Positions 35,865 through 47,595 of a stretch of DNA of 64,000 nt are shown piece after piece. Within the stretch, counting starts at the first letter, position 1, and each line of letters begins with the position of its first letter. This DNA is from Heliocidaris tuberculata (Eukaryota > Echinodermata > Echinoidea > Camarodonta > Echinometridae). Under the pieces are notes generated by a model. It made no database searches. It saw only the letters and a list, made by a program, of their open reading frames with translations, and was not told where the DNA came from. A program made the position numbers and the translations under genes. The DNA is taken from positions 12,887,580 through 12,951,579 of the forward strand of contig CM046844.1 in the NCBI GenBank assembly GCA_025618425.1, in the 5' to 3' direction.

Positions 35865-36725
35865 ATCAAACTTTATGTACCTATTTTCCATCTCCGTAGA
35901 TAAATATGGCTCTAAACTCCTCCAATCAGATCTAATGATCAAAGAAAGCTTGCTAGCATTATCATGCATTTTTAAAAAATATATTTTAAACATATTGCAT
36001 ACCATTGTATACCATATAATATACATGGCCCTTATGCATGCCATATTCCCTCATGATATAAGGTATGTAGTGTATATTATATATTGTCTGAATATACGAG
36101 TAGAGAACAGATTTTTTTTTTACAAACGTTCTTGACCCCAATATGATTAAAAAGAGATGGGTGGACTTTAATTAGCTTTCATTCACGTTAATCTGAGGCA
36201 TTCATTACAAATTAGAGAGTAGATTGCAGTCATTCATTGAACTGAGCATCAATCTGCTGCGTGGAAGCAGCAGACGTCACTTTTCGTGCATATAATCCCT
36301 TTAAAAAAAAAACCGTTGGTGATTTCCAAATCGGTCGTGCTACTCTGTTTCCGCATTAATACCGAGAAATAGGAGGGGAAACCCGAGCCAAATTATTATC
36401 ATTAATTGCAGACGGAGAAAGCTATATTTTGCATGATAATCGCCTGGCTAGCATTGATACAATATGGCGAGAGCGCGCAATGGCCAAGATAGAGAGAGAG
36501 AGAGAGAGAGAGAAGAAAAAAAATCATAAATTTCATGAGGGGTTCCCACTCTCTGCTGATCATGTTGATTAGACGCACTTACGTCAAATTCCTCACCAAT
36601 CAATGCTTGATGAATTGAATTAAACGATGTAATGAGGACATAATGACCGTTTTGAATGATAACAACCTCGTGCGCCGGAATGGCTCCTCTCGGAAGATGT
36701 GTCTAAACGGACATAATGTTTCCTC
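35865..36725. other. Intergenic DNA, no gene seen
   Basis: (GA)n at 36490-36513. GAAGCAGCAGACGTCAC near 36265 and the surrounding patch are slightly less AT-rich but not coding. Confidence 0.4.
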
Positions 36726-36727
36726 CA

Positions 36728-36797
<70 letters not shown>

Positions 36798-36916
36798 ATC
36801 CTCCCTCTCTTTCTCCCTCTTTCTCTCTTTCTCCCCTTTCTCTCTCCCTCTTTTGCTCTTTCTTTCCTCCTCTCTACATCTTTCTCTCTCTTTCTCTCTG
36901 CATCTCTCTCTTTCTA
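36726..36916. repeat. (CT)n array with interruptions
   Basis: About 60 bp of pure CT followed by CT/CTTT mixtures. Confidence 0.9.
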
Positions 36917-37275
36917 ACTACCCCGTCTCTTCAATTACGATACCGTATGGACAGCTAAATGTTCGGGGTTTTTTACCCATGGGTTAGGTTATGTATGCTT
37001 TCAGTGTGGGTCCATGCGAGTTTTGCTTATTTTCTGCTCGATGCGTCTTCGATGTCCATACAGTGTGAAATTTCACATCGTATGGACAGTAAAATATCAT
37101 AGAAATTCGCTTTTCTATACGGTATAAGAAAAAGAAAGTTATGTGGCATGATAATTATCTTAAAGAGTATGGGCAGTACCCTGCTCGAGTAAAAAGGCTT
37201 GAATCAGGAAACAGAAGCTGTAATGGACGCATCCTTGCATAAGCTTAAGACTTATGTGTCAGGGATTATTTTCCC

Positions 37276-37279
<4 letters not shown>
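36917..37279. other. Unique intergenic DNA, no gene seen
   Basis: The phrase CGTATGGACAG occurs at about 36943 and again at about 37079, and CCATACAG in reverse at 37056. These are short dispersed copies of one motif. Confidence 0.4.
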
Positions 37280-37339
<60 letters not shown>

Positions 37340-37375
37340 CTATCTCTTTCTCTCTTTCTCTTTCTCTCCTTGCTA
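37280..37375. repeat. (CT)n followed by (TCTA)n
   Basis: Compound microsatellite. Confidence 0.9.
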
Positions 37376-37754
37376 TATCTCTACATATCTCCCCCTCTTC
37401 TCGTTTCTTTTGTTATACTTCATCTCCTTTTATCTCGCCGATCTTTCCTTTATTTATTTGTGATGACATAAAAACCAAACCAGCTTTATCTTCCATCTGA
37501 GGCCATTGAATCATACAGTGCTACAATGATAACTCATCAGATATCAAAAGCGCTAGAGGGAAAGATTATTATTTCCCTCTTTTCTTGAAATATATATGTT
37601 TATATTGCAAACAAAATACTCGTACTCTATTGCGCTCGCGGTCAAGCGTCCAATGTTACCATGGTAACCGATGAGTGTTACCGTGCGTCAAGAAGAAAAG
37701 GTCATTATGATGAGTGGTCATTGTATTTTCAGCCATGGCTCTTTCACAATGATG

Positions 37755-37756
<2 letters not shown>

Positions 37757-37789
<33 letters not shown>

Positions 37790-37813
37790 AGAGAGAGAGA
37801 GAGAGAGAGAGAG
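37757..37813. repeat. (TA)n then (GA)n
   Basis: Compound dinucleotide array directly before the inverted repeat at 37813. Confidence 0.9.
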
Positions 37814-37980
37814 ATGATCACTATCAGACGGTTGTATCTGTTATTATAATCCTTTATTTGTCAAGCTTTCGATCTGCGGTCTTCATCAGGACTCTATAAA
37901 AACACAAAATGATCACAGATCGAAAGCTTGACAAATAAAGGAAGATAAGAAAAGCTACGACCGTCTCATAGTGATCATTT
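37813..37980. mobile_element. Inverted repeat with hammerhead-like core, probable Penelope-like terminal fragment
   Basis: Arms 37813-37881 and 37912-37980 are reverse complements (ATGATCACTAT, GACGGTYGTA, CTTTATTTGTCAAGCTTTCG). The minus strand reads CCTGATGAAGACCGCAGATC followed by GAAAG (37879-37895), i.e. CTGATGA, a short stem-loop, then GAAA. Penelope-like elements carry hammerhead motifs in terminal repeats that often lie inverted; that family link is inferred. No RT or GIY-YIG coding is present. Confidence 0.5.
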
Positions 37981-38040
37981 CTTTCACTATACCTTCCACT
38001 AAAAACAATTATGAGTGACCACCATTTCGAGGAAAATTTC

Positions 38041-38092
38041 TCACAATAAATAAATAAATAAATAAATAAATAAATATATATATATATATATA
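38041..38092. repeat. (AATA)n then (TA)n
   Basis: Directly precedes the SINE fragment at 38093. Confidence 0.9.
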
Positions 38093-38217
38093 TTCCTGGC
38101 GGAGACATTTTTCAACCTTAGCCAAAATTTCAAAAGAGAGGACAGCTCTAGGGATCTTTGATATTAAGCTACGCAACCATTATTCTCTCATTTTTATTTC
38201 TCACAATTACATATATA
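38093..38217 (+). mobile_element. tRNA-Arg-type SINE, head-truncated copy
   Basis: Starts within the tRNA 3' half (TTCCTGGCGGAGACATTTTT). It continues with the family body: CAACCTTAGCCAAAATTTC, GAGGACAGCTCTAGGG, AAGCTACGCAACCATTATTC, and ends TTTCTCACAATTACATATATA. Opposite orientation to the two copies at 48 kb. Confidence 0.8.
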
Positions 38218-39172
38218 CAGTGCGTATCAAAAAGAATTACTAATATACCCAACTTTGGTAACTTCTAATTAAATATTTATAACCTCTATGGGCTTAAAAT
38301 CTATTTCATAGTAAAGAATAACTTAAGAATAACTTATAACTTATAGAATAATATAACTTATAGAATAACTTACATTTTGGTCCGATGGTATTTATAACCG
38401 TGCTGCAACGGATGACTGATCAGCAGGCTTTTCAAAAAGAATTGTCATACCCCCTTGAAATTAGTTTGGGCTGAAGCAACGAATGTGGGTCAAAACCAAT
38501 TCGCCTTTAGTTGTTTCAACTTAAAACCAATAACATTGCTTAGTTATTTCAATTGTTTATGTGCATAGAATAAGGTGTTAACTCTAACTCAAGAAAAGGC
38601 TTATTACCACCAAAATATATGATATTTTGTTTGCCATGAAAACACAATCTCAGTTTCATCAGCATCCCTTATTTAAGGAAAAGCTTTTCATTGAGTCATT
38701 CAGAATGGACAAATGATATTTGGGAAGGGATTTTTTGTAATGAAAATCTATTATCAATTACTTTAGTAATTCTTAAGGCATGTATCCTTCCTTGTATTTT
38801 GCGTTAGCTTTTAAAATTAGTAAACCTTTGAGTTCATTCGCTATTAGATAGGTGAAATAATGCAACATGTGCAATGCAGCGAGTTTTGTTTGTTTGTTTT
38901 GTTTGTTTGTTGTTTTTTTTAGTTATCAGGAGACAAGAAGTTAGGAGGCTGTTAAAATAAATTGCGATTATTATGGATTGAAATAGGGTCATGTGAAAGC
39001 TTATAGATACAATGGATGGCTTTAAACAACGAAGCATTGAAGCACGAAAGAGAATTAAACTCTTGTGTAACTAATAACTATCCTAAAATCATATTGACAG
39101 ATTAATGTTATTCCATTCCACATAAATGTATTATTGGTCAAGCAACCCCATTAATGTATGGCACAAAGCAAT
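38218..39172. other. Intergenic DNA, no gene; a lone CAGTGCG terminal-like motif
   Basis: At 38219 CAGTGCGTATCAAAAAGAAT resembles a mariner-type terminus, and TTTTCAAAAAGAATTGTCAT recurs at 38430. No partner in reverse orientation. Short AATAACTTA repeats at 38318-38375. Confidence 0.35.
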
Positions 39173-39445
39173 TAAAAATCTTTTAAAATATGTGGGATAA
39201 CATATTACTTGTAAGTTTATAAAAAGATATCCGTGTACGTGTATACCATGTATACAGTAGTCAAAAGCACAGTGCAAAACACTCTTTAAATGAATATTTC
39301 ATTCCAAATAAAAATCTTTTAAAATATGTAGGATAACATATTACTCGAAAAGTTTAAAAAAAAACACCCGTGTACATGGTGTAGGTGTATACGGTAGTCA
39401 AAAGCACAGTGAAAAACACTCTTTGAATGAATACTACATTCCAAA
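39173..39445. repeat. Tandem duplication, two units of 136 bp
   Basis: 39173-39308 and 39309 to about 39445. Shared AAAAATCTTTTAAAATATGT, GGATAACATATTACT, GTAGTCAAAAGCACAGTG and AACACTCTTT. About 85-90 percent alike by eye. Confidence 0.85.
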
Positions 39446-39723
39446 TACATTTCATACCAACAAAAAACAGTCAGTTATTGATAACAGACATTATTAATAA
39501 TAAATCATTGTAACTGTGGATGTCTTGCTTGAGATTTTGAGTGGCGCCTGGTCGATCATAGAAGGGACATCATTCCACCAGACATCAGTTCAATCTAGAC
39601 TTGAGGGCCATTCGGGACCTATTGAGAGAGCAATGTAAACTCGAATACCCCTGACTATCTGAGAGTTAATGTGAGGAAAAGGGGTTCAAGAAGGATGATG
39701 GCTAATGCTCTCTCTCCCCCCCC

Positions 39724-39780
<57 letters not shown>

Positions 39781-39901
39781 GCTTTTTCTCTCTTTCTCTC
39801 CCTATCTATGTATTCCCTTCTCGCCTTCTCTCTCTCTCTCTCTCTTGTATATCGATATCTCTGACTCTCTCTGCTTATAGGCATCTCACTTTCATTCTCT
39901 G

Positions 39902-39943
<42 letters not shown>

Positions 39944-40045
39944 CTATCTTTCTCACCATCTCGCAATCTCTCTCTGCTTCGATCTCTCCTACGCACTCTC
40001 GTTTTCATCTTCCCCCTCTCCCTCTCCCTCCCAATCACCCCCTCC
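39446..40045. repeat. Intergenic DNA with C run and CT/CA arrays
   Basis: A phrase at 39575-39615 (AGACATCAGTTCAATC..GAGGGCCATT) loosely matches 41447-41487, suggesting an old dispersed repeat. C run at 39717-39734, then CT and CA arrays and further CT tracts to 39940. No gene. Confidence 0.6.
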
Positions 40046-40884
40046 TCATCTTGTTTGTTTGTTTGTTTTTATTTCCGTAATCAATGACATAAATAATATA
40101 CATAATAATTATAAATCATGATTTACATACGGCGGATAGCCCATTTCAGCCGTAATAACAAAATACGGCTGTTCTTCCATGGGGTCCTTGATAACAATGA
40201 TATGTACAAATATTACAATTCTTGGGAAAAAAAGACTTACAAAGTCTTCTTGAATACATAAAATTATATTGTACAAAACGAAACAAAACAAAAACAATGT
40301 ATTGAATATGCATGATATCATTTAAAAATACAATTTTTTTCGATTATATTTGCAGTACATATTCAATATTTTATAAGGGAGAGAGAACCATACAATCCCC
40401 ATAAACAAAACAAAACCAAAAAAAATAGAAGGAAAGAGAGAGATGAAAACTTCCTTGTGCACAGTTCTATACTTTGAAATAATTTTGTAAATTGGATTTA
40501 AAAGTTTGGATTGTAAAAGCACTACGGGTATTTGATGGCAATTTGTTGTATAATGAAGCTCCTCTGTAGTAGAATGTTCTTTTACAGTTATTGGTTCTCG
40601 GTTTTGGGAGACTGAGATTACCTACAGAACGAAGAAAATACATGTCTGGTTTAATAGCAATAGGGCGTTTTATATATAAAGGTACAAAATCATTTAACAT
40701 TTTGAACATCATAATATGCATATGTTCTTCTTGACGGACACTCAATTTCTTCCATTTTAAAATGTCATGAATATGAGAAGTAGAGGTATGGGAATATGGA
40801 TTTATCTTTAATATGATTCTACCTGCTCTGTTCTGAAGTTTTTGTAACAAATCACGTTCATCAATGGACGGTAGAACGAGAGAT
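40046..40884 (-). mobile_element. 5'-truncated LINE: pol C-terminus and 3'UTR
   Basis: Minus strand, open from about 40884 to 40467: IDERDLLQKLQNRAGRIIL, then ILKWKKLSVRQEEHM, FKMLNDFVPLY and YYRGASLYNKLPSN. This is the C-terminal region of CR1/L2/Jockey-type pol after the RT domain. The 3'UTR (40466-40046) holds CAGCCG..CGGCTG able to form a hairpin, and ends in an (AAAC)n tail (40046-40070). The frame is intact over 139 codons, so this copy is fairly young but lacks everything upstream. Confidence 0.85.
40467..40883 (-). pseudogene. LINE pol C-terminal fragment, open but truncated
   Basis: Open from a stop at 40884-40886 to the stop after FKSNLQNYFKV at about 40464. No start codon is expected because it is the tail of a larger ORF2. 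The residues match the region between the RT thumb and the 3' end of CR1/L2-like elements. Confidence 0.8.
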
Positions 40885-42940
40885 TATTGCACTTAATGTG
40901 AGCCTTAAACATGTTAAAGTCCCTGGTTCAAATGAATCCGTAGCGAGGATGTTTCTTTCGCTGTCTCAGATGTAAATAACAACAAAAACAAAACAAACAA
41001 AAAAATCTTGTGCAAACCGTGCAAGTATCCTATTATCAACGCCGTCAATATCAGGAGCTTGGGCAGTCACCGTGGAGGAACCAGGCATCTTTATTCGGGG
41101 CTCATGCAGGTCTAAAATCAGCTGACACCCCCTCACAAAAAGTCACATTTTCAAAGAAGTTGGAGTGGGAACAGATCTCAAAAAAAAAAAATCTCAGAGA
41201 AGCAAGAAAAAAAAATCTCAAATTTGGGAACACACCTCTTATTTCATTCAGGGAAGGGTTCAAGGTTGGGGGCGCGTACCCCCTGTATTTTCAATGTCTG
41301 GGGGAGAAAAGAGAGGCTGAAGACCCTATCAGGGATGCGAGTCGAAAGAGCCGCAATATATTTCACTACCAAAGATTCGTAGACGTATATTCAGTGATGT
41401 CATCGTGGGACACATTCTAGATAGCGTTGGACACCATTTCGCCCGACATGAGCTCAATATTGCGTGAAGGACCATTGAAGGGCATCTGAAGACCAATGTC
41501 AACCCTGGAAGATGGGATGTCCCACCGTTCTTTCGCCCAGGGAGGCATAGAGTAAACCCGTTCACTACCCGTGGGGTTAGTTGAAGGGGTGGCATTTGCT
41601 ACCTCGCGTGCTTTAGACACACATAGCAGTCAGCGTCCAGATTTCCAGTCCCAATTTTTACAGCTTTGTAAGCTCCACACTACCCCCCCCCCCCCCCCCA
41701 GTCAAGAAAAGAGGAAAAAATAATGGCAGGGGTCTAAGTACCCATGCAAGGCGGGATTAAAATTGCAATTTCCATCTCCATTTCTTTCAATAACTCTAAT
41801 ATCTTCAGACAAATGAAAGAAGTGGAGGTGGGATGGTCATTTAGCCAGCAGGGATGTTGATAGGTGGACACACAAACTTACAGGCTGGACCCCGAGAGCT
41901 TATACAAGAAAAAGAGGCAGGCAAAATTATAGGAGGTGGATGGATGATATTATTAAAGTCAACCCAAGAGGGAAATTCAGTTACATGGCACTGCAAAGAA
42001 TTAGATGAATTTTCCCCATAATTATAATTTACACATAAATCAATTCCCTATGATTATCATTTAATACTTTATGCATGAGCGTTGCAAGAGGGTAAAGGTG
42101 ATGTTGCAACAAAATGTTTCATTATTTTGTTATTTTCATAATCATCTTCAAATTTCAAGTTCCAAGCGTCCTTGATTTTCTTTTCTGGGGTGTAGGTAGG
42201 ATTTGCTTTTAGTGGCCAACTTCCCCCCCCCCCCCTCCTCCTCCCGGCCCTGCCTCCATGAAAATCCTATACGCCTTTTCAGGAATACAGAACCATCTAA
42301 GTAATCTACCCATCAATTTACCCACCCCCTTGAGTACCACTGGAGCGTTCAAATAATTGTTCAGCAAAAAAAAATTGTGTAGAAATATAAGAAACTAACA
42401 CAAACCGGTGATTGGGAGTGAATTTAGTCTCAAGTTTTGGGGTCAATTCGTTGATATTCTGGGACAAGGAAAATTAGTTTTGATGCTAATTCAATCCCAG
42501 CTTTTTATTTGATTAAACTTCCCTATCGATGTATAGAATGCCAGGTAGAATGGCAATACTATACACAGCCATCGGTCCCTTTGGTGGTGTTTTATGGTGT
42601 TCGCTTCTAGTGAATACAAAAATATCTACTAGGCAAAAAGAAACAAAAATCAATTGTTGCTGTAAATTTAATCTTCAGTTCCGGAACATGATTCTATTTT
42701 AGAGCGAAACCTACCTGTAGGGCATTCTGAGGTCTTCCTTATGTAGAAGCTAAAATCTAGCAGCTTTACAAGATTGTTTGGGGTTTAAAACAGATGTACT
42801 CATTATGCATCCCACTTTTTGCAATATATCGCATTTTGTTATCAAATTCACTTCACGAAAATCATTAATGTGTAGTTTTTTTAAGGGAAAGCAAATTTGG
42901 GGAATGCCTTATGAATAAGTATTGTATTGTATCGTATTGT
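40885..42940. other. Intergenic DNA, no confident gene
   Basis: 41000-41640 is less AT-rich with open frames on both strands, including a minus-strand frame 41329-41620 with WDIPSSRVDIGLQMPFNGP. It shares a short phrase with 39575, so it is more likely an old repeat than a gene. C runs at 41682-41699 and 42223-42235. Confidence 0.4.
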
Positions 42941-43024
42941 ATTATAATATATATATATATATATATATACATAGTTCAAAAGAGATTAAAAATAGAGACA
43001 GACACAGAATAAATGACTCCGTTA

Positions 43025-43073
<49 letters not shown>

Positions 43074-43125
43074 ATATATATATATATATATATATATCTA
43101 TATGTATATATATATATATATAAAA
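42941..43125. repeat. (TA)n arrays with a short unique spacer
   Basis: Two TA blocks around 42970-43028, the second about 95 bp with TC interruptions. Confidence 0.95.
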
Positions 43126-43909
43126 TTATGTATATATATTTCTTCAATGGAAATCACTATACAAAAAAACACAAATGTTCGAGTAAATAGTTCATACAAA
43201 ATCATGAAAATAGTAAAAAGCTGGATATCCCAATCAGCTTTTCTTCATTGGGGCCCAGATGTGTGGAATTAAAAACTAAAAATACATAAAGAAACAGTAT
43301 AATTATCTAAGTAATACCATAATACTACTTCTAAGCGTAAAATCAAGAAATATTATAAAGACGTCTAAATAGTTAAAGATAAAGTTGAGTTCTGGTCATG
43401 CAGTTACATTGTGAAAGAAACTGTCTCAAAGCAATTGGGAAAGGTTGACCACGTCATATAAGACTTGTTTTATACTGTGTTGTTTTGGAATCATCAGTAT
43501 AGAGAAGAAATTGCCCCTTTATCGCTGGAAAGCACATGTACTGCACACACAAGTGGCATGGATGTTTGGTCCGAACATTTCAGCTATTTCTAGTCATATT
43601 TCGAATATGAGGGCATTTGAACAGCATTTTTTCAGGAGATTTTTCTACTATGATGTTCTTCCAAACTGAGAACGCTCACAAATTATTTTTCACCCTTCCC
43701 AGAACTCAACCTTCCCTTTAAAGTGCCAAAACTCTCATTCACCAATGATACTTAGAAAAGCAATATGTTTTAGATTTCATTCTGTCAATCAATATTACGA
43801 GAATGACAAAATAAGTGATGACATTACAATTTTAATGAAGAGCTAAGCCCAAAGAAAATCCCGTGTTCCCCTTCAATTTTCTCCCTTCCCTAATTAATTT
43901 CCGAGTATA
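43126..43909. other. AT-rich intergenic DNA, no gene seen
   Basis: An open frame of 74 codons at 43445-43669 has no motif. Confidence 0.4.
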
Positions 43910-43919
43910 CACGGCCACA

Positions 43920-44199
43920 GGGGCGGCGCTACAGGGGGGGGGGGGCAGGGGGGCGGCCGCCCCCTATCATTTTTCAAGCGAGCAAAAAAAAAAAAAAAAA
44001 AAAAAAAAAAGGAAGAAGGGGGGGGGGGGAGGGAGAAAGAGAAGGGGAAATGGAGAAGAGAAGGCTAGGCCATGCAATTATGACATAACTGTTATCATGG
44101 TTATAGTCCTATTTGTTATTTCAAGACCCTCGACGTGCGACGTTGCTATACGCGTCATTTTGCCCCCCCCCCTATTTAAATACCCTGGCGCCGCCCCTG
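43920..44199. mobile_element. G/C-run TIR element with 10-bp target-site duplication
   Basis: CACGGCCACA occurs exactly at 43910-43919 and 44200-44209. Ends read GGGGCGGCGCTACAGGGG and, on the other strand, CAGGGGCGGCGCCAGGG. Each is followed by a long G run. The interior has GGCGGCCGCCCC, a 28-A run (43984-44011) and GGGGGG blocks. No coding capacity. The clearest member of the group also seen at 4421 and 23321. Confidence 0.85.
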
Positions 44200-44209
44200 C
44201 ACGGCCACA

Positions 44210-44459
44210 TGATTAAATTTACTCTCTATTAAGGGTACATGAAATGAAACTAGGGCACTGTAATGAATATGAATGATGGTTTGGCCGTTGGAATTAATGA
44301 CACTAAATTAACGTCAATTCTTACTGTTACGGCACATTAATGCGTGTTTAATCTGAATGAATGAACGACAATGCTTCACGATGTAAGTTACGCGCGTATA
44401 CTATTGATGATCAGGAGTTAAAAAAATACACTGTCTGAGAAATATTTAGGTCTTCTGAT
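44210..44459. other. Short unique AT-rich DNA
   Basis: Nothing recognised. Confidence 0.4.
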
Positions 44460-45190
44460 AACAATCTTTTGTACGTTCACGTTTGGATTAATGTATTGTA
44501 ATTGTATAGCATGGGATCCATATAGAATTTTACCAACAAAAAACTGTATGCTTAAATGGTTGAACGAATTCAAAAACGTTATGTAAGAATGATGAGAAGG
44601 CTGGAGCACTAGTTATGATACATTATTACAAAAATCAAGTATAAATACATTTAGAGAACAGACGAAAGTACCTCCGACTTGTGTTTTATTATAAGATTTT
44701 TAAGGGTTAAATAGATATTGGACATAAAAATAGGTGCACATCTGCGAACAGAATTGGAAGAAATGATCATAACTTAAAGATGCATATACTGTTCTCAAGA
44801 ACGGGTTATTATATAAACTCATTTTGTCCTAGAATTATAAATGATTGGAACAAACTGCCGAAGTATGTAGTCAATATTAAAACTCTTAGCATGTTTGAAA
44901 AAGCGTTAAACTTAACCATCTCAACTTACACAGTTAATTTCATAAATCAACAAAGAAATTTTGTACTCTGCAATACTGCAGTGATACTTGCAATCATCAC
45001 CAGTGACTATCGTTTACATGTTTTAAAATAATATTTTGCGCAATATGAATAAGATATTGAATTCAACTGTTTTGTTGTTGTGTTTTTTTAATATCTGGGA
45101 AACAGACTTGTATGGGTTTGATCAAACCTTTTTTTGTTTTCCCGATACATATTTTTTTTTATATTGAATGCAATTGTAAATAACTGTAAT
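44460..45190 (+). pseudogene. LINE pol C-terminal remnant and 3'UTR, frameshifted
   Basis: Plus-strand pieces in different frames: ERIQKRYVRMMRRLEH (about 44560-44610), RLVFYYKIFKG then a stop and IDIGHKNRC (about 44675-44740), and NSFCPRIINDWNKLPKYV (about 44818-44870). The order and motifs (KVQRR, LYKI..G..DI, SFFPR.I..WN.LP) are those of non-LTR pol C-termini. The reading frame ends at 45031, followed by an AT-rich 3'UTR. At least two frame breaks. Confidence 0.8.
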
Positions 45191-45508
45191 AAGATTTTAA
45201 CACTAGAAAAAAATGTGTATGTAAAATTATCCACACAAGTAATCATTACTTATGCATATGTTATCACGTCATAGATTTGAAAGCAACATGTTTTTTTTTT
45301 CATACATGCACAGCTCTAACAAAAAGTCAAACCGCCGAGAAACCGCCCCCTGAAATGAAAATACATCATGTCTTATAATGGGGCTTTTCTAAACACTGCC
45401 ATAAGCAATGTCTGAGTATAACAACACGAATGTGTTACTGATTACGTGTATTAGCTTAGCCCAAAGCTCTGTCCAGACAAATATTCTTGGTTCGTCTCTC
45501 CCGCTCTC

Positions 45509-45549
<41 letters not shown>

Positions 45550-46393
45550 CTCTTCCTCTCCCTCTCTCTGTATGTGTCTCGCTCTCTGTTTTTTTTTTAT
45601 CTCTCTCTCTCTCGTTCTCTCCATTTTTCTCAATTTCTCAACCTCTGTCTACGTTTCTACATTGTTTTTCTTCTTAAAGCAGCTGCTTTTTTATGAAATT
45701 CCTATTTTTAAACAAAAGCACAAAATATCATTCTATTGTATAAAAAAAATACCCTCAATACGCTATAAGAGATGGCAAATCCGCTGTGTATTGATTATAA
45801 AATGTCTGCATGAAGAGGTAAACGACGTTGTAAAAACAGCATAAAGTCGACGAATCAAATTTCGAATACGTTTAGACATGGGCAAAATTGTAGCAAAAAG
45901 AAAAAATAGCCAAAGTTGGCATTAAAAACAGCGACCGACATGATAGGTAGGCGGACGAAATGCCAAACCTGTCCAAAAACACGGACACCACACTTTCTCG
46001 ATCGCCATGCCCGCGTTCCAGGGTATGGGTGCTCCAATTGAAAGCCCTCGGGGCAACAGGCTGCCCCTCCCCCTCCAGCCCTATTATTACCGAGAAAGAC
46101 ATGGAAATCCAGTTATTATTAGATTACCCAGCATGCTTCATTACCCTTTTCTCCTTGAACCATTAGCTGGTCACTAACTAATACCTCAAATAAAAAGCTG
46201 TTGAAAGAGTATCGAGGTAGCAATTTGAGTTGGGGAGAGAATTTTGACGCCAGTTTCAATCAAAGTTACTTTATTCGAGGTTTTTAATTTAAGTCCTACA
46301 AAAACAAAACAAAAAAAAAACAAACACTAGGTCAGAGAATATCTTATGCTGACAGTGGAGGCAAATGGTATTAGACGACAATTGAATCAACGT

Positions 46394-46436
<43 letters not shown>

Positions 46437-47436
46437 GAAGCAAAATAGATCTACGATAATGGCGAAATATCATTTATGCCACTGAGATTGTGGTACTGTC
46501 TTCCTATAAGTTCTGAATTAATGTATAGCCAAATATTGTGGAAATGAATTTGTTTGAACATCATTATAACTTCCTCGTCTGTTTTTATAGGTTCCTTTAC
46601 GTACACATACAGACTGGTAAAATGTCTCAGAATTTTTTCTTTCTTTTTTTAGCTTTCGCTTTATAACAAAAGATATGCGTACATTTTATGGTTGTATTTT
46701 CGATTTTAGCATGTAGTTGCAGTTTTCTGTTTTGATTTAATCTGTTATGAAAATACTCCTTATAGTGCAGTGGCGCTCAGAGATCTTTGGCCACTGGGCA
46801 AGAATACCTAAACATCTTGAATTCCTACATATTCTGGACGACACTGCTCCTTTGGTGATGTCCCGGGTTTAGTTATGGTTTGGAAAAGCTCAAAGTGGAA
46901 TGTTGCTTTGAAAGGTACATGTTTATACTGAACGTGATTTGTTTTCTGCATACCCTATTTTGACGTAGGAATACCTTATCATTAAAGAATATTAATTCTA
47001 AAAAAGAATATTATTGTTTTTAATAGTTGGAGTGGTGTTTGATTATAGCACTTAAAAAGGTGTGCCTTTTTTGGGGGGGTTGTTGTTGTTTTTTTCCTTC
47101 TTCATCAAGGTGCTTCTGTTGGATCTCTCTTCTTTTTCTTTTTTTTTTTACACCTTTTTATAACACGATAAAAACTACTTTCGAAAAATAAACTCAAGGG
47201 CAATTTCAAAGGCCTTTTGTACTGCCCATAGGTTCGGATTAGGTAATACGCCATTGTAATGTTCGCACATTTCTAAAGGTGATAGACAGGGCTACTGAAA
47301 TTGTCTTGAGTTTATTTTTCGAAAATAGTTTTTATCGTGTTTTATATAACTACAGGTAAATTTCGTTTTCTTTGTGTCAAAATGAACAGGAAAATCACAC
47401 AAACTGTAATCAATATCTTCCTGTACATGTATTTTC
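45191..47436. other. AT-rich intergenic DNA, no gene seen
   Basis: CT tracts at 45505-45620 and (TA)n at 46400-46430. A GC-richer patch at 45960-46090 is open on both strands but has no motif. TTTATAACACGATAAAAACTA at 47156 is the near reverse complement of 47328-47347, with CGAAAAATAAACTCAAG beside it and its complement at 47305, giving an inverted repeat about 47156-47347. Confidence 0.45.
47160..47347. repeat. Inverted repeat, arms about 45 bp
   Basis: ACACGATAAAAACTACTTTC plus GAAAAATAAACTCAAGGGCA at 47163-47202 pairs with TTGTCTTGAGTTTATTTTTC and GAAAATAGTTTTTATCGTGT at 47302-47341. Spacer about 100 bp. MITE-like remnant. Confidence 0.65.
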
Positions 47437-47595
47437 AGGGTCCTGTTGCATAAAAAGTTGCGTTCAAAACCATGGTTCAAACGCAATTCAAATAAACCCA
47501 AGACCAAAATGCGCGATCCTGATTTGGTTGAAAACTCAACTTGCATTTATTTGTTTAGTTGCGTTGGAATGCAGCTTTTTGATCCTAGAGGCCCA
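47437..47595. mobile_element. Palindromic MITE, family B, copy 2 (decayed)
   Basis: CAGGGTCCTGTTGCATAAAA at the left and CTTTTTGATCCTAGAGGCCC at the right, with GTTGCGTT..AACGCAA arms and TGATTTGGTTGAAAACTCAA in the middle, as in the 24.3-kb copy. Confidence 0.75.

Noticed and set aside
38219..38445. Mariner-type element at 38.2 kb
   Set aside because: Only one terminal-like motif and a short direct echo; no inverted partner.
41010..41620. Host gene at 41.0-41.6 kb from several open frames
   Set aside because: Open on both strands, no motif, and it shares a phrase with 39.6 kb, so more likely an old repeat.
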